A stretch of DNA of 64,000 nt, from assembly GCA_029255685.2 (NCBI GenBank), contig CM055311.2:21633703-21697702 (forward strand). The letters run 5' to 3'. Position numbers and translations under genes: made by a program. Source of the stretch: Silene conica (Eukaryota; Streptophyta; Magnoliopsida; Caryophyllales; Caryophyllaceae). The notes beneath the pieces were generated by a model. That model searched no databases and had not been told where the DNA came from. It was given only the letters and a program-made list of their open reading frames with translations. Below are positions 33,105 to 44,660 of this stretch, one piece after another; within the stretch, counting starts at the first letter, position 1; each line of letters begins with the position of its first letter.

Positions 33105-34224
33105 AGTTGTATGGTGTGACCATTACGGGCCAACAAGAGTAATTCTTACCAAATTGGGTAAAAGGACTAAATCCATCCGTACACAAGCCAAGTCGCACAT
33201 TCCGGGGTTCCTCGGCAAATTCAGGATAGATTTGATCAAATCGTTTCCATTCTTCCCCGTCACTTGGATGACACATCTTCCCAGGAGTATGTGGATTTTC
33301 TTTGTGCCATGTCATTTGTTCGGCAAGTTTTTTGGTAGAATAAATTCTTTGAAGTCTAGGGAAAAGAGGAAGGTAAATTAATTGGTTTTCTGCTATTGGT
33401 TTCTTACACTTTTGACCCCTATTACCACTCTTGTTGCCTTTTTTCGTTTTGAAAACAACATCTCCATCGCTTGTCTGAAATCTATCCCTTCCACATTTTC
33501 TGCACTTGTCAAGTAACGCATCATCTTTCCAAAACAACATACATCCTTCGGGACAAGCATCGATCTTTTGATGTGGTAACTGAAGACCTTTAACTATTTT
33601 TTTGGTGTTGTAGAAACTTCGAGTCATGACGTTATCTTCGGGGATAACATCCTCAAGGAAAGAAGCAATACCATCAACGGCAGGAAATGGCATATTATAC
33701 TCACACTTCAAGGTTACTATCCTAGAGGCGGCTTGTAATAATGACATTCTGCTCCCTTCGTATAAAGGTTGTTCCGCAGCTTTTAACATGTCAAAAAAAG
33801 CCTTTTCTTGGGGATTTGGAGGTTGCTCTTCATTCAAGGCTACACGGTCATCGTCATTATTGGCTACATTAAACTCCAAGGCATCAACAACCATATCTCT
33901 ATATGGGTTTTCGTCAACATGTTCGATGTGAGGTTGTTCGTGAATTGGGGAATAGGCTTCTCCATGAGAAATCCAATTATAATAATTTGGACGAAACCCA
34001 TTTGTATAGAGATGTTCTTGTACCTCAATGACATATAGGTATTTCATATTTCGACATTTGCTACAAAGACACCTAAGTTTATTTTCTAACGAGTCATATT
34101 CCTCTTGTTGCTTAGCAAACTCAATAAACTCGGCAACACTCTCTATAAACCTAGCATTAGAACGTCTCTTCTTAATATCTAATAACCCTCCATCATACAT
34201 CCATGAACGTTCCAATCTCTTCAT
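33105..34224 (-). CDS. CACTA transposase, N-terminal part (truncated)
   Basis: ATG at 34224 opens MKRLERSWMY and about 370 residues follow without a stop until the junction with LTR B, where the last native residues are VTPYNL. The first 80 residues match the plant transposase-associated domain (SWMY start, EFIEFAKQ, and Cys residues in LRCLCSKCRN). After an acidic linker comes the start of the transposase proper with a Cys-rich CPEGCMLFWKDD and CRKCGRDRF segment. The catalytic DDE part would lie downstream and is missing, so it cannot move DNA by itself. The reading frame is otherwise clean, suggesting fairly recent truncation. Confidence 0.85.
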
Positions 34225-34924
34225 TTTAATCTAAACAAAAAAACCCAAAAACAATTTTCAACACTAAAAATACATATATCTAAATTAAAATTACACTCAC
34301 TTAATTGAAAAACAACCTCAATCACATAATAATAACAATTTATTAACAACAAGTTCCAATTATACAATTAACCACAAACTTATAAGCTAATTTAAGACGG
34401 TCTTAATAAGCTAGTATAATCTAACTAACATCCTAATAAGCTATTAAACATCCTAATCGACTACTTTAATCTAATTAACCAACATCAATAAGGCTAACAA
34501 CATCGTCTTATACAAACTTCTTATAAACCCTAACCCACAATTATCTTATTAATATGCTAATTGGCTTCTAATACCTAATTAATCACAACCTAATAAGCTA
34601 AGACGGTCTTAATAACCTACTACAATCACTAAATGCACAAAACAAACCAACAATCAATCAAAAAATTGAAATTGAAATTGAACTAAAAGAGAGTATACAA
34701 ACCTTAAATGGGTTGAATGAAGGTAAGAACAAGTATGGTGGTGATGGTGGTGGCCGGAATCCGGTGACAGTGGTGTTGAGGGTGGCCGGAACACATAGGG
34801 TAGGGTGGTGGTGGTGGTTTTCGCAAATTGGTGAGGATTCGTGTGTTTGTGTGTTTGTGTGTTTGTGTGTTTGTGTAATTGCGAATCAGGAGAGGGACTG
34901 AACTGCGGTTCTGTTTCTATATCA
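34225..34924 (-). other. CACTA 5' region upstream of the transposase, no gene seen
   Basis: AT-rich leader or first-intron sequence with repeated AATAAGCTA phrases and the palindrome AAGACGGTCTTA twice, then GT-rich microsatellites: GTGGTG at about 34738-34820 and GTGTGTTT units at 34841-34876. A His/Thr-rich frame here is a microsatellite product. Confidence 0.5.
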
Positions 34925-35173
34925 CACATTGGCGACGGATTCGTGAAATTGGCGACAGACTATTTCAGTCGCCAAATTTAGCGACGACTTTTCTGTCGCC
35001 AAATTGTAAAATCAGTCGCCCGATTGTGTCGGTGGTGGGAAATTTGGGGAAAAAGTTCAGTCGCCAAATTGGCGACTAATTTCAGTCGCCCGAGTATTTA
35101 TTTAGTCGCCAAATTGGCGACAGACCATTGCAGTCGCCAAATATTGTCGCCCGGTTAAGTTTTTCTTGTAGTG
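34925..35173 (-). repeat. CACTA subterminal repeats and terminal inverted repeat
   Basis: About ten copies, in both orientations, of a TTTGGCGAC / GTCGCCAAA word, twice as a full palindrome (AGTCGCCAAATTGGCGACT). CACTA transposase binding sites are normally such repeated words near the ends. The terminus is at 35173. Confidence 0.8.
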
Positions 35174-35398
35174 TTGGTAAGGTTGAAGTTTCCTACTTTG
35201 ATCCTTTTTCGGATGCTTCATGGTAGGTAAAAAGGTCGTGCGGGACCTCTTAAACCAGCGCTAACCGGGAGGCAACCCGCGTTGTAGCTTAATTTTGTTT
35301 TTCTGTAATTTTGGTACACGTTTTCTGTCATGTTTTACGCTTTTTGATGGAATTTTGAGCTTTTGCAGAAAAAAATAGGCCGCACTGTCAGGTACCTA

Positions 35399-36115
35399 GG
35401 TCGACCGACTCACTAGTGAGGTCGACTGACCTTCTGACAACAATAAATGACTTCTGACAGAGCAGGTACGCAGGATCCAGGTCGGTCGACAAGACCTTGA
35501 GGTCGACCGACCTCGAGGCAGACTACCGAGTTTTTAGAGTAAGGGTCTTAAGTTTATTTTTGTTTGAAAACAAGTCATCTTCCTCACACTTTTAAACACA
35601 CCCCCTCTCTCTAAAAACCCTAACTGCCTCCTTTCTTCATCCTTCTCTCATTTTTGTTCTTTAGCTTTTTCTTTCCTTTCTTTTTTGTTTTATAGACTCT
35701 TACTTCAGTTTCTAGGTAGAATCTTACTCTTTTTTTCAGTTTGATTTTGTTTTTAGAAGTTGTTTTTCTTATGTTTGTGTTTTCTTTTTGATTTTACTTC
35801 TTCATTAGCTTCTATAGTTTCAGATCTAAGTTCTTGTGTGGTTTTTGTGCTGATAGGGTTAGTTTGAATATCCCCCTAATTTTTCTATGCTTAAAATCAG
35901 TCGAAATTTGAACCGCGCGTAGATACTGTGATAACGGTCGGTCGACCGACTCGGAATGGAGGTCTGCCGACCAAGCTGCGTTTTTCAGAAACTCGATTTT
36001 GCGTTTGGTCGGTCGGTCGACTTGGGTAGTAGGTCGATCGACCTTGGTCCTGTTACAGGAAGTCTGATTATACTGGCAGATGGTCGGTCGAACTCGAGGT
36101 GAGGTCGGTCGACCT
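35399..36115 (+). repeat. Five GGTCGACCGACC paired palindrome cassettes (element I)
   Basis: Cassettes at 35399-35432, 35479-35513, 35936-35972, 36006-36043 and 36081-36115. Each has two copies or variants of (A)GGTCGACCGACC or GGTCGGTCGACC separated by about 10 nt. Neighbouring cassettes are 70-80 bp apart and are often preceded by CTGTTACAGG-like words. Confidence 0.85.
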
Positions 36116-36218
36116 CGTTACTGTTACAGGAGTTTTAATTTCGCAACTTTGCTCTTCTATTTTGATAAATAAAGGTTCTTATGTTGCAAGGAGCTTAAGT
36201 ATTGAGAACAATTATTGT

Positions 36219-36235
36219 AATTTTGCAGATTCATC
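36219..36235 (+). promoter_or_regulatory. Possible splice acceptor before the env-like frame
   Basis: TTGTAATTTTGCAG ends just before ATTCATCATG. In Athila-type elements the frame downstream of pol is thought to be expressed from a spliced RNA, so this may be its acceptor. This is inference from sequence form only. Confidence 0.35.
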
Positions 36236-37657
36236 ATGTCTAGCTGAGGACAAGGAGGAAAAAGATCTCGCACTTCCGGAGCAAGCACTTCAAGGGGCCG
36301 AGCAAGTGGGTCCGGGGGATTGACGGCGCTTGACACGGATAGTCTACCAAACTATCCGCAAGTCATCTTTCATACTCCGGCTCAAAAGGCCCGGTTCCTC
36401 CACCTTTCGACCTATTGCCTTGTGGTGGTCACCCAGTTCTTATGCGAGCCGGCATTGCAGGCCTTGGGTTGCTATGACGATGTGGTGGCCTTGCTCAACG
36501 GGACGGGCTTTTCGGGACTCGTCACGATGGATGAGTTCACTTATCCTCTTCTTACTCTTGAGTTCTTTTCCTCTTTTATTTTTAATGTTCAAGCTTACGA
36601 CCCTGGCTACAACAATAAGTGCATATCTTTTAGGCTGTTTAATGTTACATATTCTTTAACTTTAAGTGAATTTGCTGAGTACTTAGGCTTATTTTCTAGG
36701 GTCGTACGGGTGACTCTTCTGAGTCGTACACTGTCATGTGGTCTTGCCTTTCTGATTCCAGCGATGGGAGGAAGAAGACCATTACCGTTCACTTACCCGC
36801 TCCCCGTTATGATTTGCGTCTTTTGGCCAACACTGTTTTTGGCCGTAAGGAGTCTCAAAATGTTAAAAACATTGAGCTCTCTATTTTGTCTGACTATCTT
36901 AATGTCAGACGTTTGGGTCAGCAGTTTTATAACACTGCTTATTTGGTCGCCTGTCACTTTGTGGCGGTGGGCGAGGGAACTTCTTTGACCACTATTGTTT
37001 TTGGTGGGCTAGTCACTCGTTTGGCTCGCTCACTTATTCTTCAGTTCTCCCGCTTTGAGGATGCGCTTCACCCTCTCTCCCGGTACATGGACATGGCTTA
37101 TGTCAAGTCCGGGCATTAGGTGGATAGGAAGGATTATTGGAAGGTTGATACTTACCTCAGTGATCGCATCCCCATCACCATGGCTCCCCCCATGTTACCC
37201 CTTGATGATTTTCAGGGGGAGCCTAGACCGCTCCTTCCATCCTACCGCCCCCCACTTAGGGGAGGCACCTTTAGAGGCCATAGGGTCCCCGCCCCTGGTG
37301 CCCACTTTGCTGCACCTGGGACGGGGTTTCCCACTTATTTTACTGCTCCTCCTAATGTTGGTATTCCTCCTCTTGTTGATAGCAGATCTCTCCAGCACAT
37401 GATGGCGGGCCTTTGCAGGCAGTTCAACCGGAAACAGTTGAACGATTGTCTTTACCAGTACCCGGGCTACTCGGAGTATGTTACTCAGGGTAGGCTCCCC
37501 ACCGGCCCATGGACTCACCCCACCTGGTACACACCTCAGGGGCGGTCAAGGGTACGGGGAAGCTTCGGGAACCGTCTCGGGATCAGGCACTGGGTCCGAT
37601 AACGAAGAGGAGGAGGGAGAGGAGCAGAATGGCTCAGAGTATGAGCCAGAGGATTAG
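36236..37657 (+). pseudogene. Athila env-like / ORF-1-type protein downstream of pol, broken
   Basis: ATG at 36236 is followed by a stop in the fourth codon (TGA). The same frame then gives a Gly/Ser/Arg-rich start and PNYPQVIFHTPAQKARFLHL, hydrophobic segments, and FRLFNVTYSLTLSEFAEYLG, a phrase type found in the plant ATHILA protein family. A frameshift near 36700 moves the frame; a TAG at 37117 interrupts it. A proline-rich part (APPMLPLDDF, RPLLPSYRPP) and, after another shift near 37550, a Gly/Ser plus very acidic tail (DNEEEEGEEQ) end at 37657. The position after pol matches the env-like gene of Athila elements. Function is unknown; a structural or nucleic-acid-binding role is as possible as an envelope one. 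Confidence 0.7.
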
Positions 37658-37672
37658 TGACGAGCCCAAACC

Positions 37673-38907
37673 TGTTGGGAAATGTATCCTCAACAAAAGT
37701 GCTATCACGTAATTGGATCTCATGACGAGAATGCGCAAGCGATGATACGAAATATATTAGTCAACTGACCAACATTAATCGGTAATGATTGGCTAGCTAG
37801 AGTTTGACATTACTGTTGTATGACGGTGGTGGTCAGTTGATCCCTTTAGGTCACACCTATAGGATGATTCCCTTAATTGATAAAGTGATCAAATGTATAT
37901 TGATACGATTTGATCATATTACTTAAACTCGTATATCGAGAAATCAGAGGTTAAATCTTATTGTAAGATTTATGTTTATAATTGAAACGTGTCAATTATG
38001 AAACATTGAACGATATTTTATAATATCATAATTAGAATGAATCGGGTTGAAATTATTACAAGGGTTGTAAAATCGTATTGACGATTAATGATAATGACCA
38101 TTTTATATTATTGTAATTTGGTATTACTTGTCAAATTATTAAATATGATTTATTTAATTTACAAATGATATTTATTCGATAAATATACATTTTAAATTAA
38201 AATCAATTGATACTTATTTTAGTATGACATTTTAGATGTCACACATGTACAATTGACAAAATGACAATTATAAAATAAGTCCATATTATGGTAGGGTGGC
38301 CGGTTATAGTGGGTTGGTTAAGGAATGATTATGGGTGTTAATTGCCCCATAAATCATAATCATTAAAGTGTCTTGGAAACACTAGCTAGAGCCACCCTAA
38401 GAGCCTTGAGATGAGAAATTGTTCCCTTGTTGCTCTTCCCATAGTCGGCCTCACCCAACCCCATGTCCAACCAACTTAAATATTGTGGCATGCTCACAAT
38501 ATCACATTCATTCAAGTTTTGGCAAAAAATTTCTAGAGAGAAAAATTTCAAGAACCTCAAAAATAATATTATGAGATAATAATACATACTAGTTGTAGTA
38601 TTGATATAATAATTTCTAATAAGTGATTAGGATTTATATTAAGGAAAAATCGACTCTTGTCCTAGCTCACATCAAGTTTCGGTTTATCAAAGGGGTATCT
38701 TGGGTGCATCATAGAGGAGGTGTTCTTGTTGAATACTTTGGAGGATTATCCTAGCATTATTTGGACCGTGAGTAAGGGTACAAATCTTTCTATTTCCGCA
38801 TAAGATTTAGCATGCATAAGATCTAAAAGTTTATTAATTAAAATGTTGATTAAAATTTTGTTTAGTATGACTAATATTATTAAGTTATGAGATAATTAAA
38901 CCTAACA
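37673..38907 (+). repeat. Element D 5' LTR
   Basis: TGTTGGGAAATG to CCTAACA, followed by AT and the primer-binding site TGGTATCAGAGC at 38910-38921. Confidence 0.93.
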
Positions 38908-38909
38908 AT

Positions 38910-38921
38910 TGGTATCAGAGC
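38910..38921 (+). promoter_or_regulatory. Primer-binding site of element D
   Basis: TGGTATCAGAGC, pairing with initiator methionine tRNA. Confidence 0.9.
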
Positions 38922-41340
38922 AACTAGGTTGTTTGCATGCTATTCGTTTAATTTTACGAAGTTATTAGGATAACAAAAATAAAATTGATATTTCATTTCG
39001 TATATGATATGGCCGAAATAATTTATGCATGAATACCTACTGATTCTAAATGTATTTTAGAATATTTGGAATAAATTTGGAATATATATTGTTCATTGGT
39101 ATTTATTTTTCGGTTTTATTGATTTTTAATGGTTAAAAATGTTTATTTTTGGGAAAAATAGTTAAAATAAGCTTCTGGCCGAGATTTTTCAGTATGTTTT
39201 CACATGTATTTCCTATGATATGAATATGAATTTTCGTAAATTATGGAGTTAAAATACATGGTTTATGAATTTTAAATGTTAAAATGCCATAAAATGAATA
39301 AAAATGGGTTTGTATAGTTATATTTTGAATGTGACTATAAAAATTTATGAGTATGTCACATGCAATATTTAAAATGTATGCTAAAATTTCCAGAAATTTA
39401 TCTCATATATTGCATTATTATTGATTTTTAATGTAAAAATCGGGTAATTAGTGACATAATTTCGACTTTAATAGTTTAAGTTGGAATTTGGCCATAAAAA
39501 TTTAACACGATGTCATATAAATTATTTACAGCATGTATAAAAATTTCTAGATTTTTATTTAATTTTATGCTTGAGAAATAATTTTAATGGTTAAAATTGT
39601 ACGATATCTGACGTAAATCGTTAAAAATAGCAATAGTTGTTAAAATGGCCGGAATATTTAACCCATATTTGTCATATTTGATATGTTCATCAACATATTT
39701 TTCTTGGGAGCCAAAAGTTTCTGTTTTATTTTAATTTTATTTGTTAAGAGTTACATTTAAAATTGAATAATAAGAGTCATTTGTAATTAAGATTTCGGCT
39801 CATTGGGCAGTGTTCCATTTAATTTTCTGTCCATTTCAGGTTCTTAAAGTATTTTGGAAAGTGTAAAAATATTATTAGTATTTTATTTGCATTTATGGAG
39901 ATAATTATTTAATTTTCCGACCTAAAATGCTCGTTTTACGTATTATTTTCGAAATAAATGTTAAAACCGTATAAATACTTATATTTTAAAGTTCTAAAAT
40001 TTTAAGAACATTCTAGAATTTTCAAAATTTTAATTTTGAAATTTTCGAAATTTTTATGACTCTTTTTGAATTTAATATTATTTTTCCCGTAAAACCGAGT
40101 AATACCGAACAATATTATAATATTAAGTTAAGTCATGTTCAAAGTTTGAGTAAGACTAAATTTTGAAACCTAAATGAGTTGGGATGATTAACTTAAGAGT
40201 GAATTCCGATTCACATAATGCAAGCTTTTTTAATCGTTAAAGCACGCAATTTCATTCAAACCGAGGTATACGATAACTATTCATATAAATGATATTTAAA
40301 TAGGACGATTTGGCTCAGGGTTTGCATGTTAGTTCATATTCATAAGCATTGCATATTTTAATTATGATTGTCATGATTTTATTTACGTAATTTTGGATTA
40401 TGTATTTTTACTTAGTATGGCCTTAGTTTTTAAATCGGTATTTCCCGTAATGTAAGGGGTTATCGATTCGGATTTAATTAATGTGATCTCGTATCACTTT
40501 ATTTATTGTTTTCTATTTTATAATGTATAAAGTAGACTAGAAAAGTTGTAATTTTTGTAAATTCCGGTGAGCCTTGAAGACGATGACATTCGGAAAGGAG
40601 TTCCGACCAAGACGGTGTTTACTTTGGGAAGCATGCCTCGTGAAGTTCAAGGGAGCAAAGGAGTTGGTTTCCGAATTTGTACTTTTATTATTTATTTTCT
40701 AGGAAAGGCCATACTAGGGTTTATTATTTTATGCTTTATTTTGCTTTATATGTTTGCATGCATAGCCAAATCGTCATATCATGTCATGCATTTTATTCGA
40801 TTTAATCGACCTAGTCAATAATTTATCGATAATTCACCGACTTAGTTCACTTAAACGGAGATAGATAATAAAATTGACTAGATCTCTTACAAATGAATAT
40901 TGAGACTTAGCCTTACCAAAAAGTATAGACCCATGAATCCCTTCTTCACAAGAATGTAGGCTCGGCTACACCGGGGTACTAAAATTGTCACGTTGGGTAA
41001 GTGGGGTAATATGATTACACCTTGAAATTTGATCGATCTCAACGAAGGTATTCGTAACCGTAGTTGCAATAAGTTCGGGATAAAGACGATTTTTAGAAAA
41101 TTGTCGACCGAGAGTTATAAGGTAGAACCGATTAAAAGGTTAATCCACCAAATTATACCAATAAGGGTTGAATCGGCTATACCGTGCCCGGATTAGTATG
41201 GGTTTGGGTCTGGGGATTGTTTACTTAATTGGGTAAGAGATCATTAAGTAAATAAACTTGTTTATATTTAAATAACGAGTTTTAAAATGATGTTGTTTTA
41301 TTTCCTTCTTTTTATTGTAGTTTAATTTTCAACATCATCA
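38922..41340 (+). other. Element D untranslated leader
   Basis: Aligns with 21171-23604 of C along its length. No coding frame. Better conserved near the 3' part (40400-41340). Confidence 0.7.
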
Positions 41341-42360
41341 ATGGCAACCAACGCTCCACCTCTCACTAACGTTTCATGGCTTCGATCCTTTATGGATCGT
41401 TGCAAACTCGATAAGCATGGTTCCAATTTTAAGGATTGGGATGCGCAATTACTTTTGGCCGCTCAAGGTGACGATAAGACTCGTTACCTATCCGAAGCCG
41501 CTCCTCCCGCTCCGACCGCTCGTTCGGCGGTCCAAACTCGTGAGGCCTATGATGCCTACATGAAAGAGTCCTCCGCTCTTAAAAATGTGCTTATCTTCTC
41601 CATGGAGCCGAATCTCCAAAGGAGTATGATTAAGTTAACCACATCATATGAGATATACACCAAACTTGCGACAATGTTTTCGCAAACTCCAAGGGTGATT
41701 CAATATGAGGCCGCTTCCGCCTTCTTCGACATTTGCTTGAAGGAGGGGCAAAAGATAAGCCCTCATTTACTCGAACTAGTTGAGCTCGTGGAGACTCTAA
41801 AAGTGCAAGGAGTTGATGTTCCCGACTCACTCATCATTGATCGAGTCCTTCACTCTCTCAATAAGGTGAAATCGTATGCTCAATTCCGGGTGAATTTTAA
41901 TATGCGAAATCAAGAGACCACATTGGATGAATTGCATAAGATGCTTGTCCAAGCCGAGAGGGATATGGGACTTCATGAAAGTTCCACTAAGGATGTTTTA
42001 AACATCGAGAAGAAAGGGAAAACGAACTTCAAGAGGAATGCCTTTAAAGGCAAGGGCAAGAAAACGTTCAAGCCCAAAGCAACTAAAGAAAAGACCTTTT
42101 CGAAAGGCGCTTCCACCTCATGTTCAAAATCTGAAGACAAGTGTCATTATTGCACGAGGTTAGGACATTGGAAGCGTAATTGCCCCAAATACTTAAGCGA
42201 TCTCAAAAATGGAAGGCAACCGCCGTAGGTAATAATTCTCGTTTAAATTCATGTTATTTTATCAACTAATGTATAGTGATACAAATTGTTGATCTTTACC
42301 CTTTTTAATTGTTTTAAAGGGCCACCTCCTAATGACAAGGGCAAGGAGAAGGAAGCATGA
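41341..42360 (+). CDS. gag: Element D gag (295 codons open) with putative spliced C-terminal exon
   Basis: ATG at 41341 gives MATNAPPLTNVSWLRSF, about 88-90% like the C copy, and runs open to 42228. The Copia capsid region, Lys-rich linker and zinc knuckle CHYCTRLGHWKRNC are all intact, and there is no stop at the site broken in C. Near 42211 one G is missing relative to C, so the last residues read GRQPP and the frame stops at the splice donor. The second exon (42320-42360) is nevertheless conserved with C, one codon shorter, ending KGKEKEA. Gag would assemble particles and could act for related elements. No protease follows, so processing would need a helper. Confidence 0.85.
42229..42319 (+). 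other. Putative intron at the end of element D gag (91 bp)
   Basis: Donor GTAG|GTAATA and acceptor TTTTAAAG|GGC as in C, with small indels relative to C inside. Predicted from sequence only. Confidence 0.55.
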
Positions 42361-43964
42361 AGTTCCTTACTTGGATGACTATGGTAGCATCCAATTGATT
42401 GAAGACTTAAAGAGCTAGGCTCTAATTTTCATATTGTCTTCTTTCATATTTTGCATTTTATTTCCTAGAACCATTTATTTTCTTGTAAGACAAGGATTTG
42501 AATCCCAAACAATGGTTGTATTTTTGGATATTAGTGACTTGGTTTTCAACCCGAGTCACTACTTTTGTTCTTAATCAATTCCTTGATTTCTAAAATAAAT
42601 TGCATACCTTGTTAAAACATGAATAATAGTGATTTTATCACGAAATAAGAAACATTGATACGATCAATATAATATAATCAAAGCGTTGATTAAATCGGAG
42701 AACTATACCACATGAGATACTTTCAATCAAATTGAGACATCATTAGTTCATTATAAGATTTTCATTTTAAGTGAAAATGAGAATTTATTCATCACATCTA
42801 TAAAACTTTTATCCATTCATATGCATTGGTTATATCGAATATTGCTATCCTTATACAAATAAAGGTTATTGTTAAAAGGATAGAGTAGGAGATAATATTT
42901 CGCCCGTAAACCAATGATATAAATGCAGGATCTTAGAGAAGAATCCTACATGGGAGTCTTAAGAAGAACCCTAAATGAATGAATTGAAGAAACTACGAGA
43001 GGACACTGAAGAAACTACAGGAGGCCACAAGAAGAAATGTTCCTTATGTTCATTGTTTCAAAGAGAGGATAAAAGAAACCCCGTATGAAATCGGAAGGAA
43101 AACGGTTCCTTAACAAATGATTTTTCCAAAATTATAAGATAATAGAGAAGAAATCATCTCAATTCTCTCAATGTAGTTATAAGGGAATATCATGTCATAT
43201 TCGTCTCGAGGAAACGAAGACATGAAAGAAGTGATGTTGATTGAATAGAGGTAGATCACTATATGGATAGTGATAGTGATAATGATTCAAGTGATAGCAA
43301 AAGATTCACTAGCGAGAAGTGAAAGGTTTATTTAAGAAATCGAGTAATGTTGTTTTTAGTGGGAGCGATGTTCATTAGAAAATTGAACGTACCATTTAGA
43401 GAGGATGGGTGATTCTTTAAAGTGTAAAGAATAAGAGGTTCTCAATTCTAGATGAACAAACACCTTAAATGATACGATGATGGAGCTTCACGGGAAGGTT
43501 TATTATATTTCTAATAAAAGGTCGCCCATTAGAAATCAAAATGGTTAGATATGAATAACCTTGATCAAATAGCCAAGATGATTGAAAATAATTGGAGTGA
43601 TGATATCATGAATAACTACAATATAGATTTCAGTACATGAGTGCCTAGGTAATTTCGAGTGATTCTTTAATCCCTCTAATATATCCATACGTCACGAGTT
43701 ATAAGATAACAGTGGGAGCTTCCCTCAGGAAAGGAAGCTCAAGATCTAGAATAGGTTCTAGACATGTGCTCAAATAAGATCATATTATGTGAGATAATAT
43801 GAGTTGGAAGGAGACCAAAATTTGTAAGTTTTGGAATCATAAATAAAAGGTTTATTCGCAAAACACTAATACAAATTGATGATCGTGCATCAAATGCAAT
43901 GAAACGGTATTGACTGTTTTTGCATGACAATGTCATTTGAGTTATAATTAACTCAAAATAAAAG
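42361..43964 (+). other. Element D interior between gag and 3' UTR, no coding frame
   Basis: Aligned with 24630-26305 of C. No pol motif. GTGGGAG words at about 43357 and 43712. Confidence 0.7.
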
Positions 43965-44660
43965 ATACTTTGTCAAAATCCAAATGGGTTATAAGAGACA
44001 ATTTTGAACCCCATGAAGTGAACTGGATTGATTTAGTATAGCCCATGGCCGCTTAAATGAGGTGACATCTCAAAGCGACTAGAATGTGAGGCGACTGATG
44101 GCAAGTTCAAGTGCCATAGAGTCATATGTGATGACTAGTCGATCACATAGGCAGACTGCAAAAGACACTCTGTCGGGCAAAGTGACCGCTTATAGAGTTC
44201 TGGAAATTTTATAATTGTCGGGTCGTGGCGAGAGCTGCTATAGTATTCTTATGAGTCAATTCTTAGACTAAAGACTACTCTCCCAAGTTGGTACAGATTT
44301 GGGATAACCTTGATCCATTCTCTACGAATTTTCGTAACTGGAGTCAAATGGGATTGCTTTGGGTTGTGACTGACTGTGACTAGTTGAAGGAAGTAGTACG
44401 ATAGAAATTGTCCACCCCTTGTCAGGGTTGTTCAAATCCCAAGGCCACTCGAGGAGAATTTTACTGGAAATGCGTGGCCACGCCCGGAAGGTATCTATGG
44501 TAGATAATTCCAGTCAAACAGTTATTCGCCAGATCGAGGAAACCACTCATGATATGATCGAATGCAAGTACGACCTCAGAGAGACACCTTGCATTGAGTG
44601 GGAGATTGTAATAGGACAAGAGAATTGGTGACGCACACTTGTCGAGGACAAGTGGGAGAT
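43965..44660 (+). other. Element D 3' UTR and polypurine tract
   Basis: Conserved Angela-type 3' domain ending GACAAGTGGGAGAT. A 70-codon frame here overlaps conserved non-coding sequence and is not a gene. Confidence 0.75.

Larger units (their letters stand above)
33105..35173 (-). mobile_element. Truncated CACTA (En/Spm) DNA transposon
   Basis: The right end ends TTCTTGTAGTG, i.e. CACTACAAGAA on the element strand, the standard CACTA terminus. Subterminal palindromic repeats and a transposase N-terminal reading frame follow. The other end is missing because the sequence joins the LTR of B at 33104. Confidence 0.88.
35174..37672 (+). mobile_element. Element I, left part: Athila-like Gypsy, region from after pol to the env-like frame
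   Basis: Starts at the CACTA end. The first 120 bp match the sequence directly after pol of element E (GTGCGGGACCTC, GGGAGGCA). Then come palindromic cassettes, a leader with a T-rich tract and an Athila ORF. It is interrupted by element D at 37673 and resumes at 45895, with near-identical flanks aaacc/aaacg as the target duplication of D. Confidence 0.8.

Noticed and set aside
34654..34929. Frame rich in His and Thr on the - strand within the CACTA
   Set aside because: Produced by GTGGTG and GTGTGTTT microsatellites; no motif and no conserved start.
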